From positions 1 through 58,325 of the forward strand of contig JAGVTS010000141.1 in NCBI GenBank assembly GCA_019136685.1: a stretch of 58,325 nucleotides of DNA, read 5' to 3'. Under the pieces are notes generated by a model. It saw nothing but the letters and a program-made list of their open reading frames with translations, was not told the origin of the DNA and did not search any database. The DNA is from Bacillota bacterium (GTDB lineage: Bacteria > Bacillota > DTU025). The position numbers and the translations under genes are program-made. Positions 7,664 through 16,907 of the stretch are shown in pieces (position 1 is the first letter of the stretch; each line of letters starts with the position of its first letter).

Positions 7664-7933
7664 GTGGCGGGGGCAAGCAAGCAAAACGTGATCAACAGGC
7701 TGAAGCGTGTGGAAGGCCAGGTAAAGGGAGTACAGCGCATGATTGAACAGGGCAAGAGATGCCCCGACATTCTGGACCAGGTGGCTGCGGCACGGACCGC
7801 CCTCTACAATGCCGGCGTACTCATTCTGGAAACCCATGCCCGAGAGTGCATTTTCGGCGATGATGAATCGAAAGCGGCCGAAGAGAGACTTGAGGAACTG
7901 GTGAAGGTCATCAGGAAATTCGCCCGGTCATGA
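7664..7933 (+). CDS. csoR: CsoR/FrmR-family metal-sensing repressor, CsoR-like
   Basis: 89-aa all-helical DNA-binding repressor of the CsoR/RcnR/FrmR family. The N-terminal DNA-contact helix reads INRLKRVEGQVKGVQRMIE. The copper-site triad of CsoR is present as Cys33 (RCPDIL), His58 and Cys62 (ETHAREC), the C-H-C pattern of Cu(I) sensors rather than the H-H or C-only patterns of RcnR and FrmR. The start is GTG behind AAAGGGAG. The likely target is the copper ATPase gene about 41 kb away in this window; no copper gene is adjacent. Ends before a strong hairpin at 8089-8122. Confidence 0.85.
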   Translation: MAGASKQNVINRLKRVEGQVKGVQRMIEQGKRCPDILDQVAAARTALYNAGVLILETHARECIFGDDESKAAEERLEELVKVIRKFARS

Positions 7934-8088
7934 ATACCGGCCCTAAGTATGGAGCGAGCAGGTGCGTGAGAGAATCGTTCCCATGGCAACAACCGCAACG
8001 TCACGTCTTGTCCTGCTCGCCGTGGATAGTGTGTGCACTCCTGCGCCGGATATTCAGCGAGTTCGCCGGCGTCATTCAGGAATAATCT

Positions 8089-8122
8089 GGGGCCCAGCCT
8101 CTGAATCAGATGGCTGGGCCCC
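8089..8122. terminator. Strong hairpin between convergent csoR-like and htrA genes
   Basis: GGGGCCCAGCC (8089-8099) pairs perfectly with GGCTGGGCCCC (8112-8122), and the loop is itself self-complementary (TCTGA-A-TCAGA). No T-run follows on either side, but the position between two convergent genes suggests a bidirectional terminator or RNA-stabilising hairpin. Confidence 0.6.
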
Positions 8123-8146
8123 TACTCGACTATCCATCAGGAGCGA

Positions 8147-9322
8147 TTAGCGAAGCTCCGGCTCCTCATCAGGGTATGCGGCAAGCTTCACTGACACGTA
8201 CATCCTCTGCCCGTCTCTCCAGATCCATAGGAGTACGGTGTCGCCCACCTTCATCTTGCTGATCTCATCAGCGAGCGACAAGTTCTGCGTCACCGGTTTC
8301 CGGTTAATCTCACGCACAACATCGCCCTTCTGAAGCTTCGCCTTGTCTGCAGGGCTGTCTTTGTAGACATCCGTAATCAGAATGCCGTTTGTGTCGGGTA
8401 ACTGCAGGTAGCTGGCGAGGTTCTCATCCAGTTGCTGATACCAGATGCCGAGCCACGGCCTCGGAGCGTCTGTGGCCTGTTCGGTCACTTTGCGTGTCAT
8501 CATCTCGTTCAGTACGTCCCTTACCGAGTTTACGGAGATCGCAAACCCCATGCCTTGTGCGTACTGGATGATAGCGGTGTTAATCCCGATTACCTCACCC
8601 TGCATGTTGATCAGGGGCCCACCGCTATTGCCCTTGTTGATTGCTGCGTCGGTCTGGATCAGGTCGCCCGTAGCCAGGGTGTTCCCTTGCCCATCATCTA
8701 TGCTTCTGCCCAGCGCGCTCACGATTCCGGCTGTGACTGTATGGTCAAAACCGTAAGGATTTCCTATGGCGACTACCCAGTCGCCCGGACGAAGCCTGCT
8801 TGAATCGCCAAGCCGTGCTGTGGCGAGATTCTTGGCGTTGATCTTTATCACAGCCACGTCCGATTCCTTGCTTCCGCCGATCACCTGGGCACGAAGCTTT
8901 CGCCCGTCAGTCAGCGTGACCTCGATTTTCCTTGCCCCTTCGATCACATGGTAGTTTGTTACAATGTGCCCATCCGGACTGATAACGAAACCCGATCCGG
9001 TGCCCGGAACTACCTGCCGGCCTTGGAACAGACCGCGGAACATCCAGTCCATGCGAGGGTCGCCCGTGGTGAATTGCTCAACACGTTCAGTATCAACCCG
9101 CACTACTGCCGGCCCCACCGCCTCTGCGACGTCTGCGAATGACGGGAGTACCGCGGATTTGACGTCGACCTGCGTCACCGGAACTGCGGTTCCCACAGCC
9201 GCAGCCAGATTGCCTCTGCGGTCTGGGAACACGTACGACACTACCACTACCGAGGTGACTATGCTACTTACGATGGCCACCACTATCAGCGGAAGGTACC
9301 TCTTGAACCTGGACTCACTCAT
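8147..9322 (-). CDS. htrA: HtrA/DegP-type membrane-anchored serine protease
   Basis: Envelope quality-control protease, 391 aa. A single N-terminal membrane helix (about residues 9-31) anchors it with the protease outside. The S1C catalytic triad is complete: His125 (TNYHVIEG), Asp155 (KESDVAVIK) and Ser233 (NKGNSGGPL). One PDZ domain follows (about residues 285-385, with GILITDVYKDSPADKAKLQ). The ATG at 9322 with GGAGGG upstream was preferred over an in-frame TTG 15 nt earlier. It overlaps the anti-sigma gene by 8 nt, so it is made with the ECF sigma/anti-sigma pair and probably belongs to that envelope-stress regulon. Confidence 0.94.
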   Translation of the reverse strand: MSESRFKRYLPLIVVAIVSSIVTSVVVVSYVFPDRRGNLAAAVGTAVPVTQVDVKSAVLPSFADVAEAVGPAVVRVDTERVEQFTTGDPRMDWMFRGLFQGRQVVPGTGSGFVISPDGHIVTNYHVIEGARKIEVTLTDGRKLRAQVIGGSKESDVAVIKINAKNLATARLGDSSRLRPGDWVVAIGNPYGFDHTVTAGIVSALGRSIDDGQGNTLATGDLIQTDAAINKGNSGGPLINMQGEVIGINTAIIQYAQGMGFAISVNSVRDVLNEMMTRKVTEQATDAPRPWLGIWYQQLDENLASYLQLPDTNGILITDVYKDSPADKAKLQKGDVVREINRKPVTQNLSLADEISKMKVGDTVLLWIWRDGQRMYVSVKLAAYPDEEPELR

Positions 9323-9983
9323 GCGTGCTCCCTCCAATCCATGTGTAAGTGAAACTCGAATCCTGCATCCGCCTGAGCAGCAGGTTTAGCTGCTCGTGCG
9401 GCGAACTCGCATTCCTATCGCTCTTCTCGCTGTGGTTGATTGCCGTGTCCAGGCCGAGCAGGCTCGATGACGACAACATGCTGGCCGTCCGTCCGGGCGC
9501 AGCCCCGCCTGCCGGCTGGTATCGAGTGGAACTCGATTCTTCTGACGCCGGTGTGGTTATCACGAGGCGTGGGGGAGTGGAGGATGCTAGAGGTTGCTGT
9601 CGCGGGCCGGCCGGACCGAATACGCTCACCCCAAAGATCATATGCACCAGCGGGATAGCGACGATGGTGCCTGCTATCGCCGCTGGGACGACTAGCCTCG
9701 CGAATGACCAGACTGCCCTCAGTGGACTCAGCCGCGACGAGCGCTCCGGTTCAGCCTGAAAGGGCAGCATCGCTATTTGGTCCCGGACGCACTCCCACAG
9801 GCACTCGGGGCACGGCGAAGGCGCCATTGACCCCAGAGCCGTCTTCACCTCAAGAGTCATCTCGTACACGGCCATGCACTCTGCGCACAGAGCCAGATGT
9901 TGCCGCACTCTCGCCCTTTCATCCTCCGACAGTTCGCGATCGACGTATGCCGATATCAGCCGCTGGGTCATGTTGCACGTCAT
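9315..9983 (-). CDS. Zinc-finger anti-sigma factor
   Basis: Membrane-bound partner of the sigma factor encoded just upstream, 222 aa. The N-terminal ZAS motif is present: His29-x3-Cys33-x2-Cys36 (QHLALCAEC), which binds zinc and clamps the sigma factor. A hydrophobic membrane segment follows at about residues 97-120 (VVPAAIAGTIVAIPLV), then an extracytoplasmic tail of about 100 low-complexity residues rich in Ser, Pro and Ala. The start codon overlaps the sigma stop (ATGA). Release of sigma by regulated proteolysis is known for the family and inferred here. Confidence 0.9.
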   Translation of the reverse strand: MTCNMTQRLISAYVDRELSEDERARVRQHLALCAECMAVYEMTLEVKTALGSMAPSPCPECLWECVRDQIAMLPFQAEPERSSRLSPLRAVWSFARLVVPAAIAGTIVAIPLVHMIFGVSVFGPAGPRQQPLASSTPPRLVITTPASEESSSTRYQPAGGAAPGRTASMLSSSSLLGLDTAINHSEKSDRNASSPHEQLNLLLRRMQDSSFTYTWIGGSTHE

Positions 9984-10594
9984 GTCGGCCTCACCTCCCC
10001 CGACCGCGCCGGGAAGCAGGGTGCAATTCGCTCGCGCAGCCCTCGCCTTCCTCTGTGTATGCGCGATCTTACAGTTCCGATCGACGTGCCCATTATCTGA
10101 GCTATTTCTTCGTATGAAAACCCTTCGATATCACACAGTATAACCGCCATGCGAAACTCCGGCGGTATCTGGGCCAATGCACTTTGAATGCACATGTCAA
10201 GATGCTCGCGATCATACACCGTCTCCGGACTGTGCGATAGGTCGGCGATCTCACGGTCGACCTCGCCGCCTCCAGACATTGTGATACGCTCATCCAGAGA
10301 TTCGACGTACGGATTGCGTTTGCGTCTGCGGACCTCGTCGATGTATAAGTTGGTTACGATTCTGTAGAGCCATTTGTCGAAGGAGGTGCCTCGTCGGTAG
10401 CTGTCGAACGACCTGTATGCCCTGACGAAAGCCTCCTGTGCGAGATCCTGAGCCTCGTCAGGGTTGCCCGACATACGGAGCGCGATGTTGTATACTGAGT
10501 TCTGATAGCGTAGTACCAGCGATTCGAACTCAGCGTCCTTCGATAGAGGCTGTGCAGTTGTTGCCAGTGCCTGCTGGTTGACCAAGAGCATCAC
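9980..10594 (-). CDS. ECF-family RNA polymerase sigma factor (SigW/RpoE type)
   Basis: 204 aa, with region 2 at about residues 22-90 (DEAQDLAQEAFVRAYRSF and WLYRIVTNLYIDEVRRR) and region 4 at about residues 130-190 (IPPEFRMAVILCDIEGFSYE, then IAQIMGTSIGTVRSRIHRGR helix-turn-helix). This is the usual ECF architecture. GTG at 10594 is used here; ATG at 10591 is equally possible, and the ribosome binding site (GGGCGG) is weak. A sequence resembling an ECF promoter lies 48-73 nt upstream, so autoregulation is likely. Operon: sigma, anti-sigma, htrA. Confidence 0.94.
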   Translation of the reverse strand: MMLLVNQQALATTAQPLSKDAEFESLVLRYQNSVYNIALRMSGNPDEAQDLAQEAFVRAYRSFDSYRRGTSFDKWLYRIVTNLYIDEVRRRKRNPYVESLDERITMSGGGEVDREIADLSHSPETVYDREHLDMCIQSALAQIPPEFRMAVILCDIEGFSYEEIAQIMGTSIGTVRSRIHRGRRGLRERIAPCFPARSGEVRPT

Positions 10595-10641
10595 CCGCCC
10601 AGACGTGATGTGCGCTTAACTATCCGCTTCACTTGGGTAAC

Positions 10642-10667
10642 AACGTCATGTGCGCGGCACGAGTTCC
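10642..10667 (-). promoter_or_regulatory. Candidate autoregulatory ECF promoter
   Basis: On the minus strand GGAACT (10667-10662) and CGTT (10645-10642) are separated by 16 nt, matching the GGAAC-N16/17-CGT(T) form of many ECF promoters. It is 48 nt upstream of the sigma-factor start. A separate TATAAT (10680-10675) could give basal sigma-A transcription, though it lacks a good -35. Confidence 0.4.
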
Positions 10668-10769
10668 CGCTTCAATTATACCTTCTCACAGGCGGGCGGG
10701 CGAGGACGGCTTGGGCCCTGAATGGGAACTCGCTGGAAACCAACGACATGAGCAAGGAGGTCGCGGGGG

Positions 10770-13277
10770 ATGTCGGCCGACGCATCGAACCTGAATCGTT
10801 TCATCCCTCCGGCTCAAGTCATCGACGTCATCGCGGCTCTGAAGGAGCTGGGTCACACCGCGTACATAGCAGGCGGCGCAGTGAGAGACATGCTCATGGG
10901 TGAGCCCAACCCAGAGGATTGGGATGTAGCAACATCCGCCAGTCCCGAGCAGGTGATGGCCGTGTTTGACCGGGTGATTCCGAGCGGCGCGGCCCACGGC
11001 ACGGTCACGGTCTTCGAGAGCGGCATGAGTATTGAAGTGACCACATACCGCGTAGATGGGCCTTACCTGGATGGCCGGCATCCGGAGTACGTGCGGTTTG
11101 TCCCTGCTATCCAGGACGATCTTGCCCGACGCGACTTCACAATGAACGCCATGGCCTTCGATCCCATCGCCGGAGACCTGATAGATCCCTACGGGGGGCG
11201 CGAGGACATACAGGCGGGCGCCCTTCGGTGTGTGGGCGAGCCCAAGGACAGGTTTTCCGAGGACAAGCTTCGGATGGTACGTGCCGCACGCTTTGCTGCG
11301 AAGCTCAGGTTTCGGGCCGACCCGCGCCTCGTCGAAGCCGCTCGCGAACTGGCGCCCCAGATACGGCAGGTATCGGTGGAACGAGTCTACGATGAACTTG
11401 CCAAGATGATGAAGACTCGCACACCTTCGCTTGGCCTCGAATTGCTCGAGGAGATGGGGATCACCACATACATCCTGCCGGAGCTGTGTGCAGAGGTTCA
11501 GCGAGAGCAGCGGGGGCGGCTGTACGTCATGTGCGACGAACTACCTGCTGAACCGGTAGAACGGTTCGCCGTGCTTCTTTCCCCTCTCGGCGAGAATCGG
11601 GCTCGGCAGATGCTGGCCCGGCTGCGTGCGTCCAATCGCACCGGGTACGAGGTAGCCGCCATAGTCCGGGGCGCGCAGGCGCTGACCTCGGATCCGTCCG
11701 GTCTTGGCGGCCTGTCTTCCTACTCGTTGCGACTGGCGGCAGCTCGGATCGGCGCGCACAACCTGACACGGGCTGTACGAGTGGCGTGCACCTTGGAAGG
11801 GTGCTCCGCAGCTGAACGACGCGCCCTGGATGGGCTGGTTCGCTCCGTAGTCGCCCAAAGGCCTGCTGTGCGCATCCGGGATTTGGCTGTAGACGGGCAT
11901 GACGTAATGAGCGTAACAGGTATTGGCCCAGGCCCCGGCGTGAAGCGCGTTCTCTCGGCGCTTCTCGATGAGGTTCTGCGCGACCCTACTATGAACACCA
12001 GAGAGCGCCTACTAGAGTTGGTTCGCAGTCGCTGTCAATCGCTCCATTCAGTTCCGCGTTTTGGGGGTGTTTTCATGGTCAAGCAACCGAAAGTAGTAAT
12101 AGCCCCTGACTCGTTCAAAGGCAGCCTCACTGCCGGGCAGGTGTGCGAGGCCGCAGAAGAAGGGCTGCGCAGGGTGTGGCCCGAGGCAGAGGTAGTGTCA
12201 GTTCCCATGGCTGACGGCGGCGAGGGCACGGTGCAATCCCTGGTCGACGCAACTTCTGGGCGGATAGTCAACATCGACGTTACCGGTCCGCTGGGCGAGA
12301 CGGTCGCTGCATTCTTCGGAGTGCTCGGCGACGGCGTTACAGCTGTCATAGAGATGGCCGCGGCGTCCGGACTGCCGCTGGTTCCCCAGGGCCTGCGAAA
12401 CCCGGCTTTAGCCACGACTCGGGGCACAGGCGAGCTCATCCGGGGCGCGCTTGACGCGGGTTGCCGCAGGTTCATAATCGGTATAGGCGGCTCTGCCACC
12501 AATGATGGGGGCTCAGGCATGGCGCAGGCGCTTGGAGTGAGGTTGCTTGGCGAATCCGGCGCCGAGATCGGACCGGGCGGCGCGGAGCTTGCGCGGCTGG
12601 CGCGGATCGATGTGTCGGGTTTGGACCCGCGGGCGTCTCAGTCGGAATTCGTGGTCGCATGCGATGTTGACAACCCTCTCACCGGTCCGCGCGGCGCGTC
12701 GGCTGTGTATGGCCCGCAGAAGGGCGCCACGCCTGAGATGGTCAAGACGCTTGACGACGCCTTGAGGAACCTAGCCTCAGTTGTCCGGCGCGATTTGGGC
12801 GTCGATGTGGACGGCATCCCGGGGGCAGGCGCCGCAGGAGGATTGGGCGCAGGCCTGATGGCATTCCTCGGCGCAAGTCTCAGGCGCGGAGTAGACATCG
12901 TGGTGGAAACGGTTCGGCTTAGGGAGCAGATGAAGGGAGCGTCCCTGGTCATCACGGGCGAGGGACGAACAGACTTCCAGACCCTCTTCGGCAAGACTCC
13001 TATGGGCGTGGCGAACGTCGCCAAGGCGCTGGGAATCCCGGTCGTGATCATATCCGGCGCGATTGCCGACGATGCTAGGGGTCTGTACGCGCACGGCATC
13101 GACGCGCTGATGAGTATCGCAAAGGGTCCATGTACGATCGAAGAGGCAATGGCGAACGCGGGTCCGCGAGTGGTGGATGCTGCAGAGACGGCGGCGCGCC
13201 TCGTAGCGATTGGCCATGGCGCGGGCCTCGGCAGTAGGCCTGGCGGGCTTCTGGGGGGCTTATGTGATGCTGACTGA
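10770..13277 (+). CDS. CCA-adding enzyme in frame with glycerate 2-kinase
   Basis: One uninterrupted frame of 835 codons covers two complete enzymes. Residues 1-435 form a class II tRNA nucleotidyltransferase: GGAVRDMLMG and DWDVATSA near residues 36-57 for the catalytic head, RRDFTMNAMAFDP near residue 117, and EDKLRMVRAARFAAK near residue 164. Its C-terminus ends normally (NTRERLLELVRS). Residues 436-835 form a GarK/GlxK-type glycerate kinase (VIAPDSFKGSLTAGQ, ADGGEGT, then GIGGSATNDGGSGMAQALG). An internal ATG at 12075 (residue 436) has GGGGGTG 6 nt upstream, so a separate kinase could also be made. A true fusion, a lost stop codon, or two in-phase overlapping products are all possible. 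The AAGGAGG before the first ATG is 11 nt away. The tail overlaps murD by 11 nt. Confidence 0.85.
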   Translation: MSADASNLNRFIPPAQVIDVIAALKELGHTAYIAGGAVRDMLMGEPNPEDWDVATSASPEQVMAVFDRVIPSGAAHGTVTVFESGMSIEVTTYRVDGPYLDGRHPEYVRFVPAIQDDLARRDFTMNAMAFDPIAGDLIDPYGGREDIQAGALRCVGEPKDRFSEDKLRMVRAARFAAKLRFRADPRLVEAARELAPQIRQVSVERVYDELAKMMKTRTPSLGLELLEEMGITTYILPELCAEVQREQRGRLYVMCDELPAEPVERFAVLLSPLGENRARQMLARLRASNRTGYEVAAIVRGAQALTSDPSGLGGLSSYSLRLAAARIGAHNLTRAVRVACTLEGCSAAERRALDGLVRSVVAQRPAVRIRDLAVDGHDVMSVTGIGPGPGVKRVLSALLDEVLRDPTMNTRERLLELVRSRCQSLHSVPRFGGVFMVKQPKVVIAPDSFKGSLTAGQVCEAAEEGLRRVWPEAEVVSVPMADGGEGTVQSLVDATSGRIVNIDVTGPLGETVAAFFGVLGDGVTAVIEMAAASGLPLVPQGLRNPALATTRGTGELIRGALDAGCRRFIIGIGGSATNDGGSGMAQALGVRLLGESGAEIGPGGAELARLARIDVSGLDPRASQSEFVVACDVDNPLTGPRGASAVYGPQKGATPEMVKTLDDALRNLASVVRRDLGVDVDGIPGAGAAGGLGAGLMAFLGASLRRGVDIVVETVRLREQMKGASLVITGEGRTDFQTLFGKTPMGVANVAKALGIPVVIISGAIADDARGLYAHGIDALMSIAKGPCTIEEAMANAGPRVVDAAETAARLVAIGHGAGLGSRPGGLLGGLCDAD

Positions 13278-14745
13278 TGCTCAAACCGGCGTTCTTAAGG
13301 GGCTCACGGGGAAACGCGCAGCCATAGTGGGCATAGGTGTAACCAACGTTCCGCTGATTCGGTTCCTGGCAGGCCACGGAGTGCGAGTGACTGCATGCGA
13401 CCTGAAACAAGAGGATTCCCTCGCCTCTGAGCTGCGCTCCCTCGCAGGGCTCGACGTTCAGTATCTTCTGGGGCCGGGTTATCTTGATGCGCTGCCCGGC
13501 TTCGATGTCGTGTATCTCTCACCGGGCGTCAACCCCGGGCAGCCCGAAATCGAGGCTGCGCGCCGCGCCGGCGTGGCTATCAGCTCCGAGATCGACCTTG
13601 TGCTCAGGCTGTCGGCTGCCCCGACGGTGGGGATTACCGGCAGTTCAGGCAAGACCACCACAACTACGCTCACAGGCCTCATCCTGCGCGAAGACGCGCG
13701 GCGCCATCACCCCGCTCGCCAGGTGCTGGTGGGCGGCAACATAGGCGCTCCTGTGATCGAACGTGTGCTCACTTGCGGCCCTGACGACCTCATAGTGCTG
13801 GAGCTATCCAGCTTCCAGCTGAAGTTGCTTGAGGTCAGCCCGCGCGTGGCCGCGGTACTCAACGTGACTCCAAATCACCTTGACGTGCACCCGGGCATGG
13901 ATGATTACGTCTGGTCCAAGGAGAACATCGTGCGTTACCAAAGTGACGACGATTGGGCAGTATTCGGTGCAGACAACGATGTCACGCAGCTGATGGCCGA
14001 GCGGGCGCCCGGTCAGATCATGTTCTTCAGTGCGTCGCGGCCGGTGCCTCGCGGGGCGTTTCTCGACGGTGATAGGCTGGTAATGAGGTGGTCCGCTGGA
14101 TCCGGGCCATGCGGATCAGGAGGATTAGGCGCCGGCGACATAGTTGTCGCACATCGCTCCGACCTCAAGATACCGGGGATGCACAACGTTCAGAACGCGC
14201 TAGCGGCGATTGTGGTGTGTGCCGCGGCAGGGGCGGACCCGGAAGCGATGCGCGATGCGATAGCCGCGTTTTCCGGAGTGGAGCACCGTCTGGAGCCGGC
14301 AGGCGAGGTCGGCGGCGTGATTTTCATCAACGACTCGATAGCGACTACCCCGTCGCGGACGATCGCCGCTCTTGAGGCGATGGAACGCCCTATTGTGCTC
14401 ATTGCAGGCGGCTACGACAAACACCTTCCTTTCGACGAAATGGCTCGGCTGGCACTGGGCAAGGTCCATACAGCGGCGCTCGTGGGGGTGACCGCCGACA
14501 AGATCGAGCAGGCATTCGAGGAGGCGGCCGATAGAGCGGCGGTCCGGCCGCCCGCGATCATCCGAGCAGACACATTCCGGGAGGCGGTAGAGGCGGCGCG
14601 ACTGGCGTCGCGACCGGGCGACGCTGTGCTGCTTTCGCCTGCATGCGCCAGCTACGGGCTGTTCCGCAATTTCGAGGAGAGGGGGCGAACGTTCAAACAG
14701 CTGGTGTCGGAGTTCGCGGCTGAAGCGGGCGAAGTCTGTGAGTGA
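13267..14745 (+). CDS. murD: UDP-N-acetylmuramoyl-L-alanine:D-glutamate ligase
   Basis: Cytosolic Mur ligase adding D-Glu to UDP-MurNAc-L-Ala, 492 aa. The N-terminal Rossmann domain starts at about residue 17 (KRAAIVGIGVTNVPLIRFL). The ATP loop is GITGSSGKTTTTT near residue 120, and the central domain holds NVTPNHLDVHPGMDDY. The C-terminal domain has NDSIATTPSRT near residue 357, AGGYDKHLPFDE near residue 380 and LLSPACASYGLFRNFEERG near residue 455. ATG at 13267 follows TGGGGGG at about 7 nt and lies inside the end of the glycerate kinase, which implies coupled translation. The gene is away from the usual mra/mur cluster as far as the window shows. Confidence 0.93.
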   Translation: MLTDAQTGVLKGLTGKRAAIVGIGVTNVPLIRFLAGHGVRVTACDLKQEDSLASELRSLAGLDVQYLLGPGYLDALPGFDVVYLSPGVNPGQPEIEAARRAGVAISSEIDLVLRLSAAPTVGITGSSGKTTTTTLTGLILREDARRHHPARQVLVGGNIGAPVIERVLTCGPDDLIVLELSSFQLKLLEVSPRVAAVLNVTPNHLDVHPGMDDYVWSKENIVRYQSDDDWAVFGADNDVTQLMAERAPGQIMFFSASRPVPRGAFLDGDRLVMRWSAGSGPCGSGGLGAGDIVVAHRSDLKIPGMHNVQNALAAIVVCAAAGADPEAMRDAIAAFSGVEHRLEPAGEVGGVIFINDSIATTPSRTIAALEAMERPIVLIAGGYDKHLPFDEMARLALGKVHTAALVGVTADKIEQAFEEAADRAAVRPPAIIRADTFREAVEAARLASRPGDAVLLSPACASYGLFRNFEERGRTFKQLVSEFAAEAGEVCE

Positions 14746-14817
14746 TGACCCAGACCCGTAATCGCCGGTCCCCTGCACGAGTAGGATTTAACCAGTCTCG
14801 TGAGGGGGGTTGCTTGT

Positions 14818-15945
14818 ATGCAGGACCATCTTGGCAGGCGCGGGCGCAGATACGCCCAGGTCAGGAGATCCCGAGCTCGCCACCGCAGTTTGCCGCGGGC
14901 GGCGAGCGCTGTTCTGCTGTTTGGCATATGTGGGATGGTGCTGGCGGTGAATGCCGTCTGGTGGAAGATGGAGCGCGGGTACCCCATGGGCATGTCGCTG
15001 TTTGACGCCCTGCCTGTGCCTGGGCGCGCGTCGGCGGGCGCTGCGGCGGCGCCGACTGCAGGCGACGGCAAGGCCGGCCCCATGCTCAGCCTGGACATCG
15101 ACATGACGTCAGACCCTGGGCCCGAGGTTGCCGGCTCCCGGTGGACATCGTCGCAGGAAGGGGTCATTGAGCTTTACGCGCGCGACGACTCGTCCGCAGG
15201 AGCCGGCGGACGGGCGGGATACCGCCTGCTCGACCAGGTGGAGGCCGGCCCGGTTGTGGAGCTGTCCTGCGCGACGCTGTGGCAACAGCCAGGGGGCGGT
15301 TCAGCTGCTGTGCAATCTGGGAGGCCCGTGTGGGGGACGCTGCTAGTCGCCGCCGCCGAGTACGATCAGAGCGTGGGCGCGATGAGCAGGTCCCAGGTTA
15401 CGACAGCGTATGCCTGGGACGGCCACAGTCTAGTCGAGGTCTGGTCGGCTACGACGTACTCCGAAGCGGTGTGGAACCTCGCTTGGGACGCGCCGAAGGA
15501 GGTCGAAACCGGCGCCGGCGCTGAAGACTGGATCCGTCTGACTAGCCTTTCCAGGCTCGACTTCGTCGCAGGGTCGCGGCCGTCGATAGTGCTGCGGTCG
15601 TCGCAGAAACATGAGTCATACAACGAGAACACCGATGTGTTCACCACCGTCAAATCCCGCGAAGTTGTGCAGACTTACTACTGGAGCGACAGGTGGAGTG
15701 CGTTCATCCTGTCTGAGGCGACAGTCGGCCAGGGCGGTGCGACTGGGATGGAGCATCCAGGGGCCGTGAGTCGGTTCAGTATCCCGGCCGGAACCGTCCT
15801 CGCAGTGCTGGAGTCGGAGAGTCAGTGTGCGGAAGGGCTTGTGCTCGACCCGCCGCACTTGCTCAGGGTGAAGATGCCAGATGGCAGGCGGTGCTTTGTA
15901 GATGACGGCAGTGTTGTCCCAACACCGTCGCGTGCCATGGTATAA
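14818..15945 (+). CDS. Membrane-anchored extracytoplasmic protein, function unknown
   Basis: I do not recognise this 375-aa protein. It has a strongly basic N-terminus, one hydrophobic segment at about residues 28-50 ([19 protein letters not shown]), an Ala/Gly/Pro-rich linker, and then about 280 residues of beta-rich sequence with many Trp, Tyr and Ser (for example [16 protein letters not shown]). The last 70 residues ([14 protein letters not shown] to the end) resemble an SH3-like barrel. ATG at 14818 was chosen for its GAGGGGGG site 8 nt upstream. It lies between murD and folD in the same direction. An envelope role is inferred from topology only. Confidence 0.7.
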   Translation: MQDHLGRRGRRYAQVRRSRARHRSLPRAASAVLLFGICGMVLAVNAVWWKMERGYPMGMSLFDALPVPGRASAGAAAAPTAGDGKAGPMLSLDIDMTSDPGPEVAGSRWTSSQEGVIELYARDDSSAGAGGRAGYRLLDQVEAGPVVELSCATLWQQPGGGSAAVQSGRPVWGTLLVAAAEYDQSVGAMSRSQVTTAYAWDGHSLVEVWSATTYSEAVWNLAWDAPKEVETGAGAEDWIRLTSLSRLDFVAGSRPSIVLRSSQKHESYNENTDVFTTVKSREVVQTYYWSDRWSAFILSEATVGQGGATGMEHPGAVSRFSIPAGTVLAVLESESQCAEGLVLDPPHLLRVKMPDGRRCFVDDGSVVPTPSRAMV

Positions 15946-15946
15946 T
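15938..15946 (+). promoter_or_regulatory. Extended -10 promoter of folD
   Basis: TGG followed by TATAAT (15941-15946) overlaps the stop codon of the preceding gene, 92 nt ahead of the folD ATG. No good -35 is seen, which suits an extended -10 element. Confidence 0.4.
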
Positions 15947-16037
15947 GCAACTGTCCGGCCAGTGCCGGCCGGCAGTGGCATTGCTGCCGGGCCGACATGG
16001 GCCTGATATCTGCATTACCGCTGATAGGAGTGATTCT

Positions 16038-16892
16038 ATGCCGGCTACGATAATCGACGGCAAGGCTGTAGCTGCTTCAATCCGGCAGGACGCAGCAGAA
16101 CGGGCTGCTCGCTTTAAGGAAGAGTACGGGCGCGCGCCCGGGCTCGCAGTCGTCATTGTAGGCGATGATCCGGCATCCCGAGTCTACGTGAACAGCAAGA
16201 AGAAAGCGTGTGCTGGGTGCAGTATCTACTCTGAGGAGCATACCCTTCCGGCTAATGTCGCTGAGACTGAGCTACTGGATCTGGTGCGCCGCCTCAACTC
16301 CGACCCTAAGATCGACGGGATTCTGGTTCAACTCCCGCTGCCGGACCACATCTCTGAGGACAAAGTCATCGAGACGATTGCCCCGGCCAAAGATGTCGAC
16401 GGGTTCCACCCGATCAATGTGGGGAATCTGGTTGTGGGCAAGCCGGCACTCAGGCCATGCACGCCTGCGGGGATCATGGAACTGATACGCCGAACCGGAG
16501 TGGAGCTCAAGGGCAAGCACGCAGTGGTAGTTGGCAGGAGCAATATCGTGGGCAAGCCGGTCGCGCTGATGCTGTTGGCACAACACGCCACAGTCACCAT
16601 CTGTCACTCGCGCACCGTTGATCTGCCCTCCGTGTGTCGCACAGCAGATGTGCTCGTGGCGGCGGTGGGCAGGCCGGAGATGATAAAGGGAGACTGGATC
16701 AAGCCCGGCGCGGTCGTGATAGACGTGGGCGTCAACAGGATAGCCGAGAAGAAACTCGTGGGCGACGTGGACTTCGACGGAGCGAGCGCGGTTGCCGCCG
16801 CCATAACCCCGGTGCCCGGCGGTGTCGGGCCAATGACCATCGCCATGCTGATGCAGAACTGCGTGGAAGCGGCCTTTGCAGCCCAGAGGTAG
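16038..16892 (+). CDS. folD: Bifunctional methylene-THF dehydrogenase / methenyl-THF cyclohydrolase
   Basis: Cytosolic one-carbon enzyme interconverting 5,10-methylene-THF, 5,10-methenyl-THF and 10-formyl-THF, 284 aa. Family motifs are clear: [18 protein letters not shown] near residue 40 with the catalytic Lys in YVNSKKK, QLPLPDH near residue 98, [11 protein letters not shown] near residue 119, [17 protein letters not shown] near residue 162, and the C-terminal [19 protein letters not shown] at 16038 has ATAGGAG 7 nt upstream. It links the histidine-derived methenyl-THF (FchA) and glycine-derived methylene-THF (GcvT) pools encoded elsewhere in the window. Confidence 0.96.
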   Translation: MPATIIDGKAVAASIRQDAAERAARFKEEYGRAPGLAVVIVGDDPASRVYVNSKKKACAGCSIYSEEHTLPANVAETELLDLVRRLNSDPKIDGILVQLPLPDHISEDKVIETIAPAKDVDGFHPINVGNLVVGKPALRPCTPAGIMELIRRTGVELKGKHAVVVGRSNIVGKPVALMLLAQHATVTICHSRTVDLPSVCRTADVLVAAVGRPEMIKGDWIKPGAVVIDVGVNRIAEKKLVGDVDFDGASAVAAAITPVPGGVGPMTIAMLMQNCVEAAFAAQR

Positions 16893-16907
16893 CGGCTGGG
16901 GAGTTGA

